Positions 63,792-64,000 of a stretch of 64,000 bases of DNA are shown one piece after another; the first letter of the stretch is position 1, and every line of letters starts with the position of its first letter. The stretch is from Osedax fenrisi (lineage: Eukaryota > Annelida > Polychaeta > Sabellida > Siboglinidae). The notes under the pieces are model-generated. The model was given only the letters and a program-made list of their open reading frames with translations, was not told where the DNA came from and did no database searches. The position numbers and the translations under genes are program-made. The DNA lies in contig OZ025244.1 of NCBI GenBank assembly GCA_964019155.1, positions 32,548,903 to 32,612,902 of the forward strand. Reading direction: 5' to 3'.

Positions 63792-64000
63792 GGTAACTCT
63801 AGCTAACTCTAGTTAACTCTAGCTAACTCTAGCTAACTCTAGCTAACTCTATCTAACTATAGCTAACTCTAGGTAACTCTAGGTAACTCTAGCTAACTCT
63901 AGGTAACTTTAGCTAACTCTAGCTAACTCTAGCTAACTCTAGCTAACTCTAGCTAACTCTAGCTAACTCTAGCTAACTCTAGCTAACTCTAGGTAACTCT
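63792..64000 (+). repeat. Decamer satellite array, segment A13 (20 units plus 7 bases, cut by window end)
   Basis: It opens as after module 2, with the TATC unit before TAACTATAGC. The array continues past the window. Confidence 0.99.

Larger units (their letters stand above)
60579..64000 (+). repeat. Long-range segmental duplication, copy 2 (partner 9,075-12,496)
   Basis: This copy contains module 13 and is cut by the window end. The match is still in register at the last bases checked, so it probably continues beyond 64,000. Confidence 0.85.

Noticed and set aside
1..64000. CRISPR array or bacterial repeat system
   Set aside because: The unit is 10 bases with no unique spacers, and the only interruptions are identical modules with a eukaryotic retrotransposon signature.
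1..64000. Assembly artefact as the cause of the repeats
   Set aside because: Copies carry nested private differences that make a consistent history, which a simple collapse or copy error would not create. Long-range pairs still deserve read-level checking.

Overview
This window is a long satellite array with no intact gene in it. About 58.4 kb of the 64 kb is one direct tandem repeat of a 10-base unit, consensus TAACTCTAG(C/G), roughly 5,840 copies, all in the same orientation. Cut into it are 13 copies of one 430-433 base module, all on the + strand, whose start-to-start spacing varies from 2,795 to 8,064 bases. No tRNA, rRNA, CRISPR array, bacterial gene or full-length transposon is visible. 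All three + frames and all three - frames of the decamer meet stop codons within 30 bases, so the array itself is non-coding.

The module is the 3' end of a 5'-truncated non-LTR (LINE-like) retrotransposon. Its first 228 bases read without interruption as 76 residues and then a TGA. They carry the signature that follows the reverse transcriptase domain in the CR1/L2/Rex1/Jockey group: LRSS, RAFS, LWNS.P..IR and FK..LK. About 200 bases of AT-rich 3' UTR follow, with a 14-base direct repeat, an AATAAA signal and a (TTA)7-8 tail. This points to an animal genome, most likely an invertebrate or other lineage rich in CR1-like elements; the species cannot be named from the sequence. The location is presumably constitutive heterochromatin (pericentromeric, subtelomeric or sex-chromosomal), which is inference.

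All 13 modules have the same 5' truncation point and the same junctions with the array, so they come from one insertion that was later copied with its surrounding satellite. Rare variants in module and decamers sort them into classes. Modules 1, 2, 11 and 13 share left and right flanks (2 and 13 are closest sisters). Modules 3, 9, 10 and 12 share another right flank. Modules 4-7 form a separate, densely spaced subgroup (C to T at module base 350). Module 8 combines the left flank of one class with the right flank of another.

Layout: 1-5,220 array with 0.9, 1.3 and 1.5 kb internal duplications; 5,221-16,540 modules 1-3; 16,541-24,171 the longest module-free stretch, which contains an apparent empty module site near 22,182; 24,172-37,246 modules 4-7, including a clean 3.35 kb tandem duplication around modules 6 and 7; 37,247-58,886 modules 8-12, including a segment collinear with the window start at an offset of exactly 48,433 bases; 58,887-64,000 a segment collinear with 9.1-12.5 kb at an offset of 51,504. 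The array keeps its 10-base register throughout: every inter-module length is 2 + 10n bases, minus 0, 1 or 2 bases explained by identifiable 9-base units. Nothing here works as a gene set; the biology is satellite evolution by unequal exchange, with a captured retrotransposon fragment as part of a higher-order repeat.
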